32,433 nucleotides of DNA from the NCBI GenBank assembly GCA_021827445.1, contig JAKAVW010000002.1:1-32433 (forward strand), given 5' to 3'. The first letter of the stretch is position 1. Every line of letters starts with the position of its first letter. Below, in pieces: positions 1 to 13,987 of the stretch. Made by a program: the position numbers and the translations under genes. This DNA is from Pseudomonadota bacterium. Lineage in GTDB: Bacteria > Pseudomonadota > Gammaproteobacteria > Acidithiobacillales > Acidithiobacillaceae. A model generated the notes under the pieces. It saw only the letters and a program-made list of their open reading frames with translations. It was not told where the DNA came from and did not search any database.

Positions 1-1
1 G

Positions 2-865
2 ACCGTGTTTATTTCCGCAACACCCGGTCCCTACGAGCTGGAGCACTCCGGGCAGGTGGTGGAGCAGGTGGTACGGCCCACTGGTCTGGTCGATCCGGCT
101 GTGGATGTCCGCCCGGCGAAAGGGCAGGTCGATGATCTGATCAGCGAAATCAACATTGTTGTGGGTACCGGTTGGCGCATTCTGGTGACGACGCTGACCA
201 AGCGGATGGCCGAAGATCTGGCCGATTATCTCCATGAACTGGGTATCAAATGCCGTTACCTGCACTCTGATATCGAGACGGTGGAGCGGGTGGAGATCAT
301 CCGCGATCTGCGCGCCGGGGTGTTCGACGTGCTGATCGGGATTAACCTGCTGCGGGAAGGCCTGGATATGCCGGAGGTGGCATTGGTCGCCATTCTGGAT
401 GCGGATAAGGAGGGCTTCCTGCGCTCGGAGCGGTCGCTGATTCAGACCATCGGGCGCGCCGCGCGCAACCTGCACGGACGGGCCATTCTCTACGCGGACA
501 GCGTCACCAAATCCATGGCCCGGGCCATAGCCGAAACCGACCGCCGCCGCGAGAAGCAGTTGCAGTTTAATGCGGAGCATGGCATCACCCCGCGCGGCAT
601 CATCAAGCCGGTGTCAGACATGATTGAGGGTGTCTACCGACGCAATGCCCAACCGGCCGCGCGCGCTGCGGAAAAAAACGCGGATTATCGTGTGCTCAAT
701 GAGCCTCAAGCCGTTTCTAAAAAAATCAAGGAGCTGGAGGAGGCTATGTACCGTCACGCCCGCAACCTGGAGTTTGAACAGGCAGCGGCGCTGCGGGACG
801 ACATCAAAAAACTGGAAACCCGCCTTCTGGGAACCGATTTGCCGGTATCTCTGGAAGAGGACTGA
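2..865 (+). CDS. uvrB: UvrABC system protein B (excinuclease subunit B), 5'-truncated by the window edge
   Basis: [52 protein letters not shown] motifs and C-terminal UVR domain ([29 protein letters not shown]). Frame is open to the window start, so the GTG at 5 is not the true start. Confidence 0.97.
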   Translation, partial: TVFISATPGPYELEHSGQVVEQVVRPTGLVDPAVDVRPAKGQVDDLISEINIVVGTGWRILVTTLTKRMAEDLADYLHELGIKCRYLHSDIETVERVEIIRDLRAGVFDVLIGINLLREGLDMPEVALVAILDADKEGFLRSERSLIQTIGRAARNLHGRAILYADSVTKSMARAIAETDRRREKQLQFNAEHGITPRGIIKPVSDMIEGVYRRNAQPAARAAEKNADYRVLNEPQAVSKKIKELEEAMYRHARNLEFEQAAALRDDIKKLETRLLGTDLPVSLEED

Positions 866-963
866 AGGGGCAACCCTCGGGGAATTGCGGTTGGCGCCTT
901 GACGCCACCTTGGGCATTGCCTATCCTGTAAACCAACCGGACGGTATGCAATGACAGGAGAAC

Positions 964-5993
<5,030 letters not shown>

Positions 5994-6098
5994 AAAGAAT
6001 TCAATGGGGTGTTTTCTGAGCCATTAAATTTTTGGGGATTTTTCGGCATGGGCTATTGGGCGCGCGTAAAGAGTAGCGTAGTCTCTGCTAAGGCAGAG

Positions 6099-6413
6099 AT
6101 GCGTCTTGTAGACTTTATGCTTTTAGCCGTGTTGTGCGCCTTGCAATATCTGCTTTGGTTTGGTTCTGGAAGCTGGTGGAATGTCGTGGACCTGCACCAT
6201 AAACTGGAAACCAAGCAGGTGGTTTTGAAGCGCTTAGAGGATCGCAATGATCTTTTAACTATGCAGGTGACGAGCCTGCAAACGGGGAGTCATGCTGTTG
6301 AAGAGTTGGCCCGACGTCATTTGGGGATGATCAGTAAGGGAGAGGTGTTTGTCTGGGTGATCCCGGCCAAAGATACTCCCAACCGCGTGAATACCATTAC
6401 CCAGGTGTCCTGA
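6099..6413 (+). CDS. ftsB: Septum formation initiator / cell division protein FtsB
   Basis: Short single-TM protein with coiled coil (LQYLLWFGSGSWWNVVDLHHKLETKQVVLKRLEDRNDLL...EELARRHLGMISKGEVFVWVIP) directly after eno. Start assigned by FtsB-like N-terminus MRLVDFMLLAVLCALQY; ATG at 6048 is an alternative. Confidence 0.88.
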   Translation: MRLVDFMLLAVLCALQYLLWFGSGSWWNVVDLHHKLETKQVVLKRLEDRNDLLTMQVTSLQTGSHAVEELARRHLGMISKGEVFVWVIPAKDTPNRVNTITQVS

Positions 6414-6462
6414 GTTGTACCGGGCGGTGCGCAGGTCTGGCGATCTATCCGTTGATGCTCTG

Positions 6463-7023
6463 TCAGGCACGGTCGATGTAACTGCCATCTACCGTATTCA
6501 CTCGGATTTTTTCACCCGCATTCACAAACTGCGGGACCATAACCGTAATGCCGGTTTCCATACGTGCGGATTTGTAGGAGCCAGTAGCGGTTTGTCCCTT
6601 AATGGCGGGGTCGGCTTCACTCACCTCTAAAACGACCACAGGCGGCAATTCAACGCCAATGGGTCTTTCGTTATGCAGGTTGACCTGGATTTCGGTATTG
6701 GGCAGGAGATAGCCGGTTTGTCCTTCGAGCAGATCCTCACTGAGAATGAGCTGCTCAAAGCTCTCGTTATCCATAAAGACATAGCCGGTGGCATCTGCAT
6801 ACAGATACTGCATGGTACGCGGCTCGACGACGGCCTTCTCCATACTTTCTCCGGAGCGGAAGCGTGTATTGGATTTGGTACCCGTCTCAATATTCTTCAT
6901 CTCGACCTGCACGAAGGCGCCGCCTTTGCCGGGCTTCACGAAATCGGTTTTGAGTACACGCCAAAGCCCTTTTTCATGTTCCAGAATATTGCCGGGGCGG
7001 ATATCAAAGGCGGAAATCTTCAT
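6463..7023 (-). CDS. efp: Elongation factor P
   Basis: MKISAFDIRPGNILEHEKGLWRVLKTDFVKPGKGGAFVQVEMKNIETGTKSNTRFRSGE...; conserved lysine in PGKGGA loop. Confidence 0.97.
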   Translation of the reverse strand: MKISAFDIRPGNILEHEKGLWRVLKTDFVKPGKGGAFVQVEMKNIETGTKSNTRFRSGESMEKAVVEPRTMQYLYADATGYVFMDNESFEQLILSEDLLEGQTGYLLPNTEIQVNLHNERPIGVELPPVVVLEVSEADPAIKGQTATGSYKSARMETGITVMVPQFVNAGEKIRVNTVDGSYIDRA

Positions 7024-7112
7024 ACTGTAGTCCTTCTGGGCATTCCCTTTAGAGGGCGTGAATTGTACTCTAGAGGCTTATTTCTGACCAGCCCGGTCCC
7101 TGAGAGGTAATC

Positions 7113-7415
7113 ATGTCTGAGCCCCGTACCCAGCCCCTGGAGATTCGTCCCCTCATGATCAGTCGTATCATGGAGGTCGATTGGGCCGATGGTCACACCA
7201 GTTGCCTGACCTTTGAACACCTGCGGGTGGAATGTCCCTGTGCGGAGTGTAAAGGGCACACCCCCGATCAGGCACAGATCATTACCGGTAAGGAAAATGT
7301 GAGTGTTGTGGATGTGGTGCCGGTGGGTAACTACGCGGTGCAGCTGCATTTCAGTGATGGCCATAATACCGGCATTTTCACTTGGGAGTATCTGCGTAGG
7401 CTGGATGGTGCGTGA
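7113..7415 (+). CDS. DUF971 domain protein (gamma-butyrobetaine hydroxylase-like N-terminal domain)
   Basis: VDWADGHTSCLTFEHLRVECPCAECKGH ... GNYAVQLHFSDGHNTGIFTWEYLRRL is the DUF971 pattern. Confidence 0.9.
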   Translation: MSEPRTQPLEIRPLMISRIMEVDWADGHTSCLTFEHLRVECPCAECKGHTPDQAQIITGKENVSVVDVVPVGNYAVQLHFSDGHNTGIFTWEYLRRLDGA

Positions 7416-7446
7416 GCGTTTCTGGAGTTAAAAATTCTGAAATTTC

Positions 7447-9318
7447 ATGGATGCTGAACCGATAGAAGACACGCAGAGAACTATTGAGGCGGCGGAAACA
7501 TCTTTCGTTCTTGGCGACTTTCTGCGCACGTTAACCAGCCAGCCTGGTATTTACCAGATGGTTGGCCCAGGGTGCCGCCTGCTCTACGTGGGCAAGGCCC
7601 GCAATCTCAAGCGCCGTGTCAGTTCTTATTTTCAAAAGCAGCGCCACAGTCCGAAAACATTGGCGATGCTGGCACAGGTAAAGCGGGTCGAAGTGGTAGT
7701 GACCCACACCGAAACTGAAGCGCTGGTGTTGGAAGCCAATCTCATCAAGCGCCACCTCCCACCTTATAATATCCTGCTGCGCGATGACAAGAGTTACCCC
7801 TACTTGTTTATCGAAAGCAGTCACGACACGCCGCGCATGAGCTTGCATCGGGGTGCCCAAAAGGTTAAAGGGCACTATTTTGGTCCGTATCCTGCTGTCA
7901 CCGCGCTGCGTGAGAGCATGGTGCTCTTACAAAAAGCCTTTCGCTTACGGACCTGCGAGGATCATACCTTTTACCATCGTAGCCGGGCTTGTTTGCAGTA
8001 TCAGATTCGCCGTTGTAGTGGTCCCTGCGTGGGGCATATCAGCGGGGAGGATTACGCGCGCGATGTGACGGACGCTATCCGCTTTCTGGAAGGGAAAAAC
8101 GACGACGCGATCCGGAATCTGGGGGCGAGGATGCAGACGGCGGCGGAGCAACTGGATTTCGAGGAGGCAGCGCGGCGCCGTGATCAGATCGCGGCGTTGT
8201 CCAAGATTCAGGAGCGTCAGTATGTGGCGCAAGCGGGTGGGGGCGATTTTGATGTGCTGGCGGCCGCAGCAGAGAATGGGCAGTGGGTAGTATATGTCAG
8301 CTTCATCCGTAATGGACGGCAATTGGGCGGACGCTCTATTTTTCCGCGCCACACAGAGGAAGTACGGGCACCGGACGTTCTCGCGGCATTCCTCATGCAG
8401 TTCTACAGTCATAAAGAGGTGCCGGGGAATCTGCTGGTCAATGTGCTGCCGCGTTCGCCGACCTCACTCGCGGAGGCTCTGAGCAGCGAAGCCGGGCACC
8501 GGGTCATGATTGACCAGCCGCAGCGCGGTCCACGCAGGCGCTGGATGGCATTGGCGTTCACCAACGCCGTGGGAGCGTTGCGCCAAAGGGCGCAGACCGC
8601 CACCGCTGGACAGCGGCGTATGTTGCTGTTGCAGGAGCTTTTTGATCTCGCGGAAGCGCCGCAACGGGTGGAGTGCTTTGATATCAGTCACACCCGAGGC
8701 GAGGCGGCGGTGGCATCTTGCGTGGTTTTCGGTGAAGATGGAGCACTGAAAACTGAGTATCGCCGCTTCAATATCCGGGATATCCAGGGCGGGGACGATT
8801 ACGCGGCTATAGAGCAGGCTGTGCATCGCCGCTATGCACGCTTGCAAAAAGAAGGTTTGGCCTTGCCGGAGATCGTCCTTATTGACGGTGGCCCCGGACA
8901 AGTGGCCAGGGCGCAGGTGGCTTTGGATGCATTGGAGATAGAGTGTATTCATCTGTGTGGAGTAGCGAAAGGGACGACGCGGCGTCCGGGGATGGAGATG
9001 CTGCATATCCCCGGAATGGCCGCTGCGCGACAATTTGACGATGACGACCCGGTATTGCTGGTGATTCAGGAAATACGCGACGAAGCCCATCGTTTTGCCA
9101 TTACTGGTCATCGGGCGCGACGCGGTAAGGCACGGCAGGAGTCTGATCTGGATGGCATCGCCGGGATCGGACCCCGACGGCGAGCCACGCTGTTACGTGC
9201 ATTTGGCGGTTTACGGGGGATTCGTGACGCCGGTATAGAGGATTTGCAGCGCGTAGAAGGTATCCATTTGGAGCTTGCGCAGCGGATATATGATTTCTTT
9301 CACGTAGGACGTGCCTGA
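7447..9318 (+). CDS. uvrC: UvrABC system protein C (excinuclease subunit C)
   Basis: GIY-YIG-type N-terminus (PGIYQMVGPGCRLLYVGKARNLKRRVSSYFQ), LEANLIKRHLPPYNILLRDDKSYPY, UVR motif, ECFDISHTRGE, C-terminal HhH IAGIGPRRRATLLRAFGGL. Confidence 0.97.
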   Translation: MDAEPIEDTQRTIEAAETSFVLGDFLRTLTSQPGIYQMVGPGCRLLYVGKARNLKRRVSSYFQKQRHSPKTLAMLAQVKRVEVVVTHTETEALVLEANLIKRHLPPYNILLRDDKSYPYLFIESSHDTPRMSLHRGAQKVKGHYFGPYPAVTALRESMVLLQKAFRLRTCEDHTFYHRSRACLQYQIRRCSGPCVGHISGEDYARDVTDAIRFLEGKNDDAIRNLGARMQTAAEQLDFEEAARRRDQIAALSKIQERQYVAQAGGGDFDVLAAAAENGQWVVYVSFIRNGRQLGGRSIFPRHTEEVRAPDVLAAFLMQFYSHKEVPGNLLVNVLPRSPTSLAEALSSEAGHRVMIDQPQRGPRRRWMALAFTNAVGALRQRAQTATAGQRRMLLLQELFDLAEAPQRVECFDISHTRGEAAVASCVVFGEDGALKTEYRRFNIRDIQGGDDYAAIEQAVHRRYARLQKEGLALPEIVLIDGGPGQVARAQVALDALEIECIHLCGVAKGTTRRPGMEMLHIPGMAAARQFDDDDPVLLVIQEIRDEAHRFAITGHRARRGKARQESDLDGIAGIGPRRRATLLRAFGGLRGIRDAGIEDLQRVEGIHLELAQRIYDFFHVGRA

Positions 9319-9320
9319 TT

Positions 9321-9911
9321 GTGATAAAACGGCTGCCCAATTTCCTGACAGTTCTGCGCATCTTATTGGTGCCTATTTTTGTGGCGCTTTTTTACTGGGG
9401 GAGCGATGTGCGTACTTTTGGTGCCACCGGCGTTTTTGCGGTGGCGGCAATTACGGATTGGGCCGATGGCTATCTGGCTCGGCGCTATCAGGGGGTGTCC
9501 CCCTTTGGTACCTTTCTGGACCCGGTTGCAGATAAGATCATGGTGGTCACTGCGCTGGTGCTCATCGCGTCTTCGGGAGAGATGCCCAAGATTCTGGCGG
9601 GTATTCTGATCAGTGTGATTGTTGGCCGGGAAATCACTGTGTCTGCGCTGCGTGAGTGGATGGCGGAGCTGGGGGAGCGTAAAATGGTAGCGGTTTCTTG
9701 GCTGGGCAAGGCGAAAGCGACTACACAGATGATTTCGATCCTGCTCCTGGTCTACGAACGACCTCTGTTTAGCCTGTCAGGACGGAATCTGGGCATGGTT
9801 CTCCTGGTCGTGGCGGCAGCGATGACACTCTGGAGTATGGTAGGCTACTTGCGTGCCGCTTGGCCCAGCTTGATGGCCAGCGGCGGCGTTCGTCTTGACA
9901 GGGACCGGTGA
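9321..9911 (+). CDS. pgsA: CDP-diacylglycerol--glycerol-3-phosphate 3-phosphatidyltransferase
   Basis: CDP-alcohol phosphatidyltransferase motif D(W)ADGYLARRYQGVSPFGTFLDPVADK; multiple TM helices; GTG start. Confidence 0.95.
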   Translation: MIKRLPNFLTVLRILLVPIFVALFYWGSDVRTFGATGVFAVAAITDWADGYLARRYQGVSPFGTFLDPVADKIMVVTALVLIASSGEMPKILAGILISVIVGREITVSALREWMAELGERKMVAVSWLGKAKATTQMISILLLVYERPLFSLSGRNLGMVLLVVAAAMTLWSMVGYLRAAWPSLMASGGVRLDRDR

Positions 9912-9923
9912 TCCCGGTAGTCT
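9895..9923 (+). promoter_or_regulatory. Sigma70-like promoter for tRNA-Gly
   Basis: TTGACA (9895-9900), 17-nt spacer, TAGTCT (9918-9923), about 10 nt before the tRNA 5' end. Confidence 0.55.
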
Positions 9924-9933
9924 TTGCGGCCAT

Positions 9934-10008
9934 GCGGGAATAGCTCAGTGGTAGAGCACAACCTTGCCAAGGTTGGGGTCGCGAGTTCGAGCCTCGTTTC
10001 CCGCTCCA
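9934..10008 (+). tRNA. tRNA-Gly (anticodon GCC)
   Basis: GCGGGAA...TTCCCGC acceptor stem, D arm AGCTCAGTGGTAGAGC, anticodon loop CTTGCCAAG, GTTCGAGCC T arm, encoded CCA. Confidence 0.96.
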
Positions 10009-10014
10009 CAATCG

Positions 10015-10046
10015 AGGGAAAGCGTTCAGTCTTTCCCTTTTCTTTT
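10015..10046 (+). terminator. Putative Rho-independent terminator between tRNA-Gly and tRNA-Cys
   Basis: 8-bp stem AGGGAAAG / CTTTCCCT with 8-nt loop followed by TTTCTTTT. Confidence 0.5.
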
Positions 10047-10048
10047 AA

Positions 10049-10122
10049 GGCTGGGTGGCAGAGTGGTCATGCAGCGGCCTGCAAAGCCGTGGAAGCCGGT
10101 TCGATTCCGGCCCCAGCCTCCA
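10049..10122 (+). tRNA. tRNA-Cys (anticodon GCA)
   Basis: GGCTGGG...CCCAGCC acceptor stem, anticodon loop CTGCAAA, GTTCGATTC T loop, encoded CCA. Confidence 0.95.
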
Positions 10123-10330
10123 ATATCGCTGAAATATTTTGCACGGTGAGCGCCCTGTTCCTGTGTGTCTACGTCGCCAACAGGCGACCTAGCGATTCTT
10201 CTTATTGTTCTGGTCATCTGTCGGCTAACGGTTTCAGGGGGCACCAGAGATCATATTCCCACTTTCTCTGGGTGCGTGGTATAACGATGCCGAAGCATCT
10301 TGTCCCCGCGAACATCCTTGGTATTCGCCC

Positions 10331-10993
10331 ATGCTGCTGATGAAATCTCTCCCGACTGTTCGTGAGCCCAGACTTTATCTGAGCATGGAGAGGTCGTATC
10401 TGGCCTCTATTAAATTTCTTTTTGTGGCTTTTGGTACGGGCATTCTTTCCAAGAAGCTCACTCTGCTGCTGGGTGCCCTGCACTTTGATTTGCTGGTCCC
10501 GTTTTTTCAGGACCTTTATTATCTGCTGACATGGCCTGTTCTTGCGCTGTTGTTTCTTGTCTTTTATTTGTTCATTTCAGACTTGCGTTATGTCAATAAA
10601 GGGGCTCCAGTGACGGCCCGCGAGATTCAGGACCCCCGCATTTATCTGTCAGCGGAGAGGACTTTTTTAGCATGGATACGCACGGGCATCAGTATTGTGA
10701 TATTTGGGTTTGTCATTGCGAAGTTTAATTTCTTCCTGAGCAATCTTGCCCTGATACTGCATACCAAGATTACGTTGCAAATGACCTTCGCTGGTATGGA
10801 TGTGGTGTTCGTCGTGTTGGGGGTGATCAGTATCAGCATGGGTACCGTAGGTTTTTTTCTGACGCTGCATCAGGTAGATCATGGGGCCTATCGCCCGCAT
10901 GTCACCCTCTATGCGGCGTATGGCTTATCTTTTTTTGTCGCCATGGCCATTTTGGGCTATCAGCTTTTCCAGGTCGGGGTAGTGCATGGCTGA
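10331..10993 (+). CDS. DUF202-like integral membrane protein with two apparent DUF202 repeats
   Basis: REPRLYLSMERSYLASIKFLFVAFGTGIL and QDPRIYLSAERTFLAWIRTGISIVIFGFVI are parallel DUF202-type motifs; hydrophobic TM segments. Confidence 0.75.
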   Translation: MLLMKSLPTVREPRLYLSMERSYLASIKFLFVAFGTGILSKKLTLLLGALHFDLLVPFFQDLYYLLTWPVLALLFLVFYLFISDLRYVNKGAPVTAREIQDPRIYLSAERTFLAWIRTGISIVIFGFVIAKFNFFLSNLALILHTKITLQMTFAGMDVVFVVLGVISISMGTVGFFLTLHQVDHGAYRPHVTLYAAYGLSFFVAMAILGYQLFQVGVVHG

Positions 10994-11963
10994 GTTAAAC
11001 AGGCATATCGCAATGGATAAAATCCTATCCGTGGCCCCCATGCTCGACTGGACAGACCGTCATTGTCGGCATTTTCTGCGCTTGGTATGCCCTTCCTGTG
11101 TGCTTTATACGGAGATGATCACCACCAGTGCGCTGCTTCTGGGGCGTGACCCTGGGCGATTTCTCGAATTCTCTGCAGCAGAGCACCCCCTGATTTTGCA
11201 GTTAGGGGGGGATGATCCTGTGGCGATGCGTGCGGCCGCGGCGATGGGGCATGCCTATGGCTATGACGGCCTCAATTTGAATGTGGGCTGTCCCTCGCCG
11301 CGGGTGCAGCAAGGCCGCTTTGGGGCCTGTCTGATGACGACGCCTGAACTGGTCGCCGAGTTGGTGGCAGCGATGGGAGAAAGTGGCTTGCCTGTTAGTG
11401 TGAAACATCGTCTCGGTCTGGATCGGGAAGAGGACTACGCGACGCTGCGTGCTTTCATCGAAACCGTCGCGATGGCGGGATGCCGACACTTCATTGTTCA
11501 TGCGCGTAATGCCTGGCTGAAGGGTCTCAGTCCGGCTGAAAACCGTGACGTGCCGCCCTTGCGCTGGGATTGGGTGCATCAGTTGAAAAAAGAGTTGCCA
11601 CATCTGACCATTGAGATCAATGGAGGCTTTAACGATTTGACGGCGGTGACGGCGCAGTTTTCCGCAGTGGATGGGGTTATGATCGGGCGTGCTGCCTATC
11701 ATCATCCCCTACTGCTGGCGGAAATTGAACGTGCCATGGGGCGCAGGGAGACCCTGCCAGTGCCCGAAGTGATCTTGTCGGGGTTGATAGAATATGCGGA
11801 ACAATGGGGAGAGGCGTTGCCTGCACCGCGTTTGAGTCGCCATTTGCATGGGTTGCGCTTTGGGCAAAATGGCGCGGGAGCATGGCGTCGCTTTCTGGGT
11901 ACCGCTGAAACCGGCGAGAGCGCCGCAGAGTTCCTGCGGCGCGGTATGTCGCTGTTGGATTGA
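10986..11963 (+). CDS. dusA: tRNA-dihydrouridine(20/20a) synthase DusA
   Basis: SVAPMLDWTDRHCRHFLRL, YTEMITTSALL, LNLNVGCPSPRVQQGRFGACLM, VSVKHRLGLD, FIVHARNAWLKGLSPAENR, INGGF. Confidence 0.96.
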   Translation: MAELNRHIAMDKILSVAPMLDWTDRHCRHFLRLVCPSCVLYTEMITTSALLLGRDPGRFLEFSAAEHPLILQLGGDDPVAMRAAAAMGHAYGYDGLNLNVGCPSPRVQQGRFGACLMTTPELVAELVAAMGESGLPVSVKHRLGLDREEDYATLRAFIETVAMAGCRHFIVHARNAWLKGLSPAENRDVPPLRWDWVHQLKKELPHLTIEINGGFNDLTAVTAQFSAVDGVMIGRAAYHHPLLLAEIERAMGRRETLPVPEVILSGLIEYAEQWGEALPAPRLSRHLHGLRFGQNGAGAWRRFLGTAETGESAAEFLRRGMSLLD

Positions 11964-11966
11964 AAG

Positions 11967-12260
11967 TCAGGCGAAGACGTGGTGGCTCATGGCCAGCAGA
12001 CGCAGGGTGCGCTGATCGCGGATGCGAAAGTACACACGACTGGCTACCCGTCGTACCAGTACCAAGCCGCTGTCCTGCAACAGGGCAAGATGCTGCGATG
12101 CATTGCTGTGGCTGGTATTGATGGCTTTCACGAGGTTTTGCATGCTCATTTCGCCGCGTCCCAGCAGGCAGATAATCTTGTAGCGCAAGGGGTGAGACAT
12201 GGCTTTGATCACCCCGGAAAGCTGCTGAATTTCGCGTTCGGGAAGAATGGGATTTTGCAT
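11967..12260 (-). CDS. ArsR/SmtB-family winged-helix transcriptional regulator
   Basis: MSHPLRYKIICLLGRGEMSMQNLVKAINTSHSNASQHLALLQDSGLVLVRRVASRVYFRIRD is a typical ArsR HTH and wing. Confidence 0.9.
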   Translation of the reverse strand: MQNPILPEREIQQLSGVIKAMSHPLRYKIICLLGRGEMSMQNLVKAINTSHSNASQHLALLQDSGLVLVRRVASRVYFRIRDQRTLRLLAMSHHVFA

Positions 12261-12523
12261 GGTTAAGCTCCTATTATCAGGTTTTGATCTTCGCTCTCAG
12301 CTATTAGCATGGATCATGCCATATTGCTTTAGTATCATGAAATTATTATAGAAAGTGAAAAAATATTCAGAAAAATGAGGCGCCACATCGGGCCAGACTG
12401 TAGACTGCTGGCTACGCTTTTCAGCGGGGCGTATTAGAATTATTGATTTTTATATGGTTTTTTCTGTTTGCAACGGGCGACAAGCAGATGATGGCAGAGC
12501 ACATGTGGCCTCCGCCAGTCGAT

Positions 12524-13987
12524 TCAGGTTTGATTACGCCAGTAATGGTCTTCTTTGTCCATGATCCGGGTGGCTTCGTCTGGTCCCCAGGAGCCGGCGG
12601 GGTAGGTGAGGATATAGTCGGTCTCCCGTCCCCAGGACTTGATGATAGGGTCGACGACGCGCCAAGCCCACTCGACCTCGTCAAAACGAATGAACAGGGC
12701 TTTGTCGCCCTCCATCACATCCAGCAGCAGGGCTTCATAAGCATCCAGTTCCTGCTCCCCTTCTTTGCGGTAGGATGCGTTGAGTTGTACGGGTCGAACA
12801 CGCATCTCTAATCCTGGTTCCTTGATCTGGATTTCAATTTTCAGACTTTCCGGTACTAAGGAAAGCAGTATCCAGTTAGGCTCAATACGTTCGATACTGG
12901 TTTCGCGAAAGAGTTGTTGCGGTGTATGACGGAAGCGGATGGCTACGCTGGAGGTTTTGGCGGTAAGACGCTTGCCGGTACGCAAATAAAAGGGCACCCC
13001 GCGCCAGCGCCAGTTATCGATGTAAAACTTGGTGGCGACAAAGGTTTCTGTCACCGAGTTGGGCTCCACACCCGCCTCGTCCTGATAGCCGGGGACGTGT
13101 TTGTCGTGGACAACGCCAGGCCCATACTGCGCGCGCATGGCATAGGCGGTAACGGCCGATTTGGGAATAGGGCGGATTGAGCGTAGGACTTTGACTTTTT
13201 CGTCGCGCAGGCTATCTGCCTCCAGAGAAGGTGGTGGTTCCATGGCGACCAGGGTGAGAATCTGCATCAGGTGATTTTGCAGCATATCGCGCAGAGCACC
13301 GGCCTGATCATAATAACCCGCCCGATTTTCAATGCCGATATCTTCGGCCACGGTGATCTGAACGTGGTCGATGTAATTGCGGTTCCAGATCGATTCAATG
13401 GCCAGGTTGGCGAAACGGAAGACCAGCAGGTTCTGGACAATTTCTTTGCCGAGATAATGATCAATACGGTAGATCTGGTCTTCGTGGAAGTGACGATGCA
13501 ATTGCTCATTGAGCTGTACGGCACTTTCCAGCCCATCACCGAAGGGCTTTTCAATCACAATGCGGTAATCGCCATCCTGATTAAATCCGGCCTCAGAAAG
13601 GTGCTGTACTACCGGGACGAAATCGGCCGGACGAATGGCGAGATAAAAAATGGTGCCTGCCGGCTTTTCGGCCCCCTCCGGGGTCAGCAGGTTGCGGAGT
13701 TTGGCGTAAGATTCCGGCTCATGGATTTCACCGTGCACATATTCAAAATGCCTGCAGAAATCGGCAAAGTGGTCCTCGTGATAATTGCTGGCATAGGTTT
13801 CCAGTTGCTCCTGAAGAAAGTTTTGCCAAGCCTCACCATCCCAAGGGCGACGACCAAAGGCGATAATACGCATTTCATCAGGCATCATGCCCGCGCATTG
13901 TAAGTGATACAGGGCGGGGAGCAACTTCTTGCTGGCGAGATCACCGGTGGCCCCGAAGATGACGAACTGACAATTACAGTTGCTCAT
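12524..13987 (-). CDS. zwf: Glucose-6-phosphate 1-dehydrogenase
   Basis: FVIFGATGDLASKKLLPALY, RIVIEKPFG, RIDHYLGKEIVQNLLVFRFAN, GVPFYLRTGKRL, WELDAYEALLLDVMEGD-type C-terminus. Confidence 0.97.
   Translation of the reverse strand: MSNCNCQFVIFGATGDLASKKLLPALYHLQCAGMMPDEMRIIAFGRRPWDGEAWQNFLQEQLETYASNYHEDHFADFCRHFEYVHGEIHEPESYAKLRNLLTPEGAEKPAGTIFYLAIRPADFVPVVQHLSEAGFNQDGDYRIVIEKPFGDGLESAVQLNEQLHRHFHEDQIYRIDHYLGKEIVQNLLVFRFANLAIESIWNRNYIDHVQITVAEDIGIENRAGYYDQAGALRDMLQNHLMQILTLVAMEPPPSLEADSLRDEKVKVLRSIRPIPKSAVTAYAMRAQYGPGVVHDKHVPGYQDEAGVEPNSVTETFVATKFYIDNWRWRGVPFYLRTGKRLTAKTSSVAIRFRHTPQQLFRETSIERIEPNWILLSLVPESLKIEIQIKEPGLEMRVRPVQLNASYRKEGEQELDAYEALLLDVMEGDKALFIRFDEVEWAWRVVDPIIKSWGRETDYILTYPAGSWGPDEATRIMDKEDHYWRNQT

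Noticed and set aside
8464-9111. 215-aa minus-strand ORF
   Set aside because: Antisense shadow of uvrC.
9769-10011. Minus-strand [28 protein letters not shown]
   Set aside because: Spurious translation of the antisense strand of tRNA-Gly.
10026-10244. Minus-strand ORF GGWGRNRTGFHGFAGRC
   Set aside because: Spurious antisense translation of tRNA-Cys.
13271-13903. 210-aa plus-strand ORF
   Set aside because: Antisense shadow of zwf.
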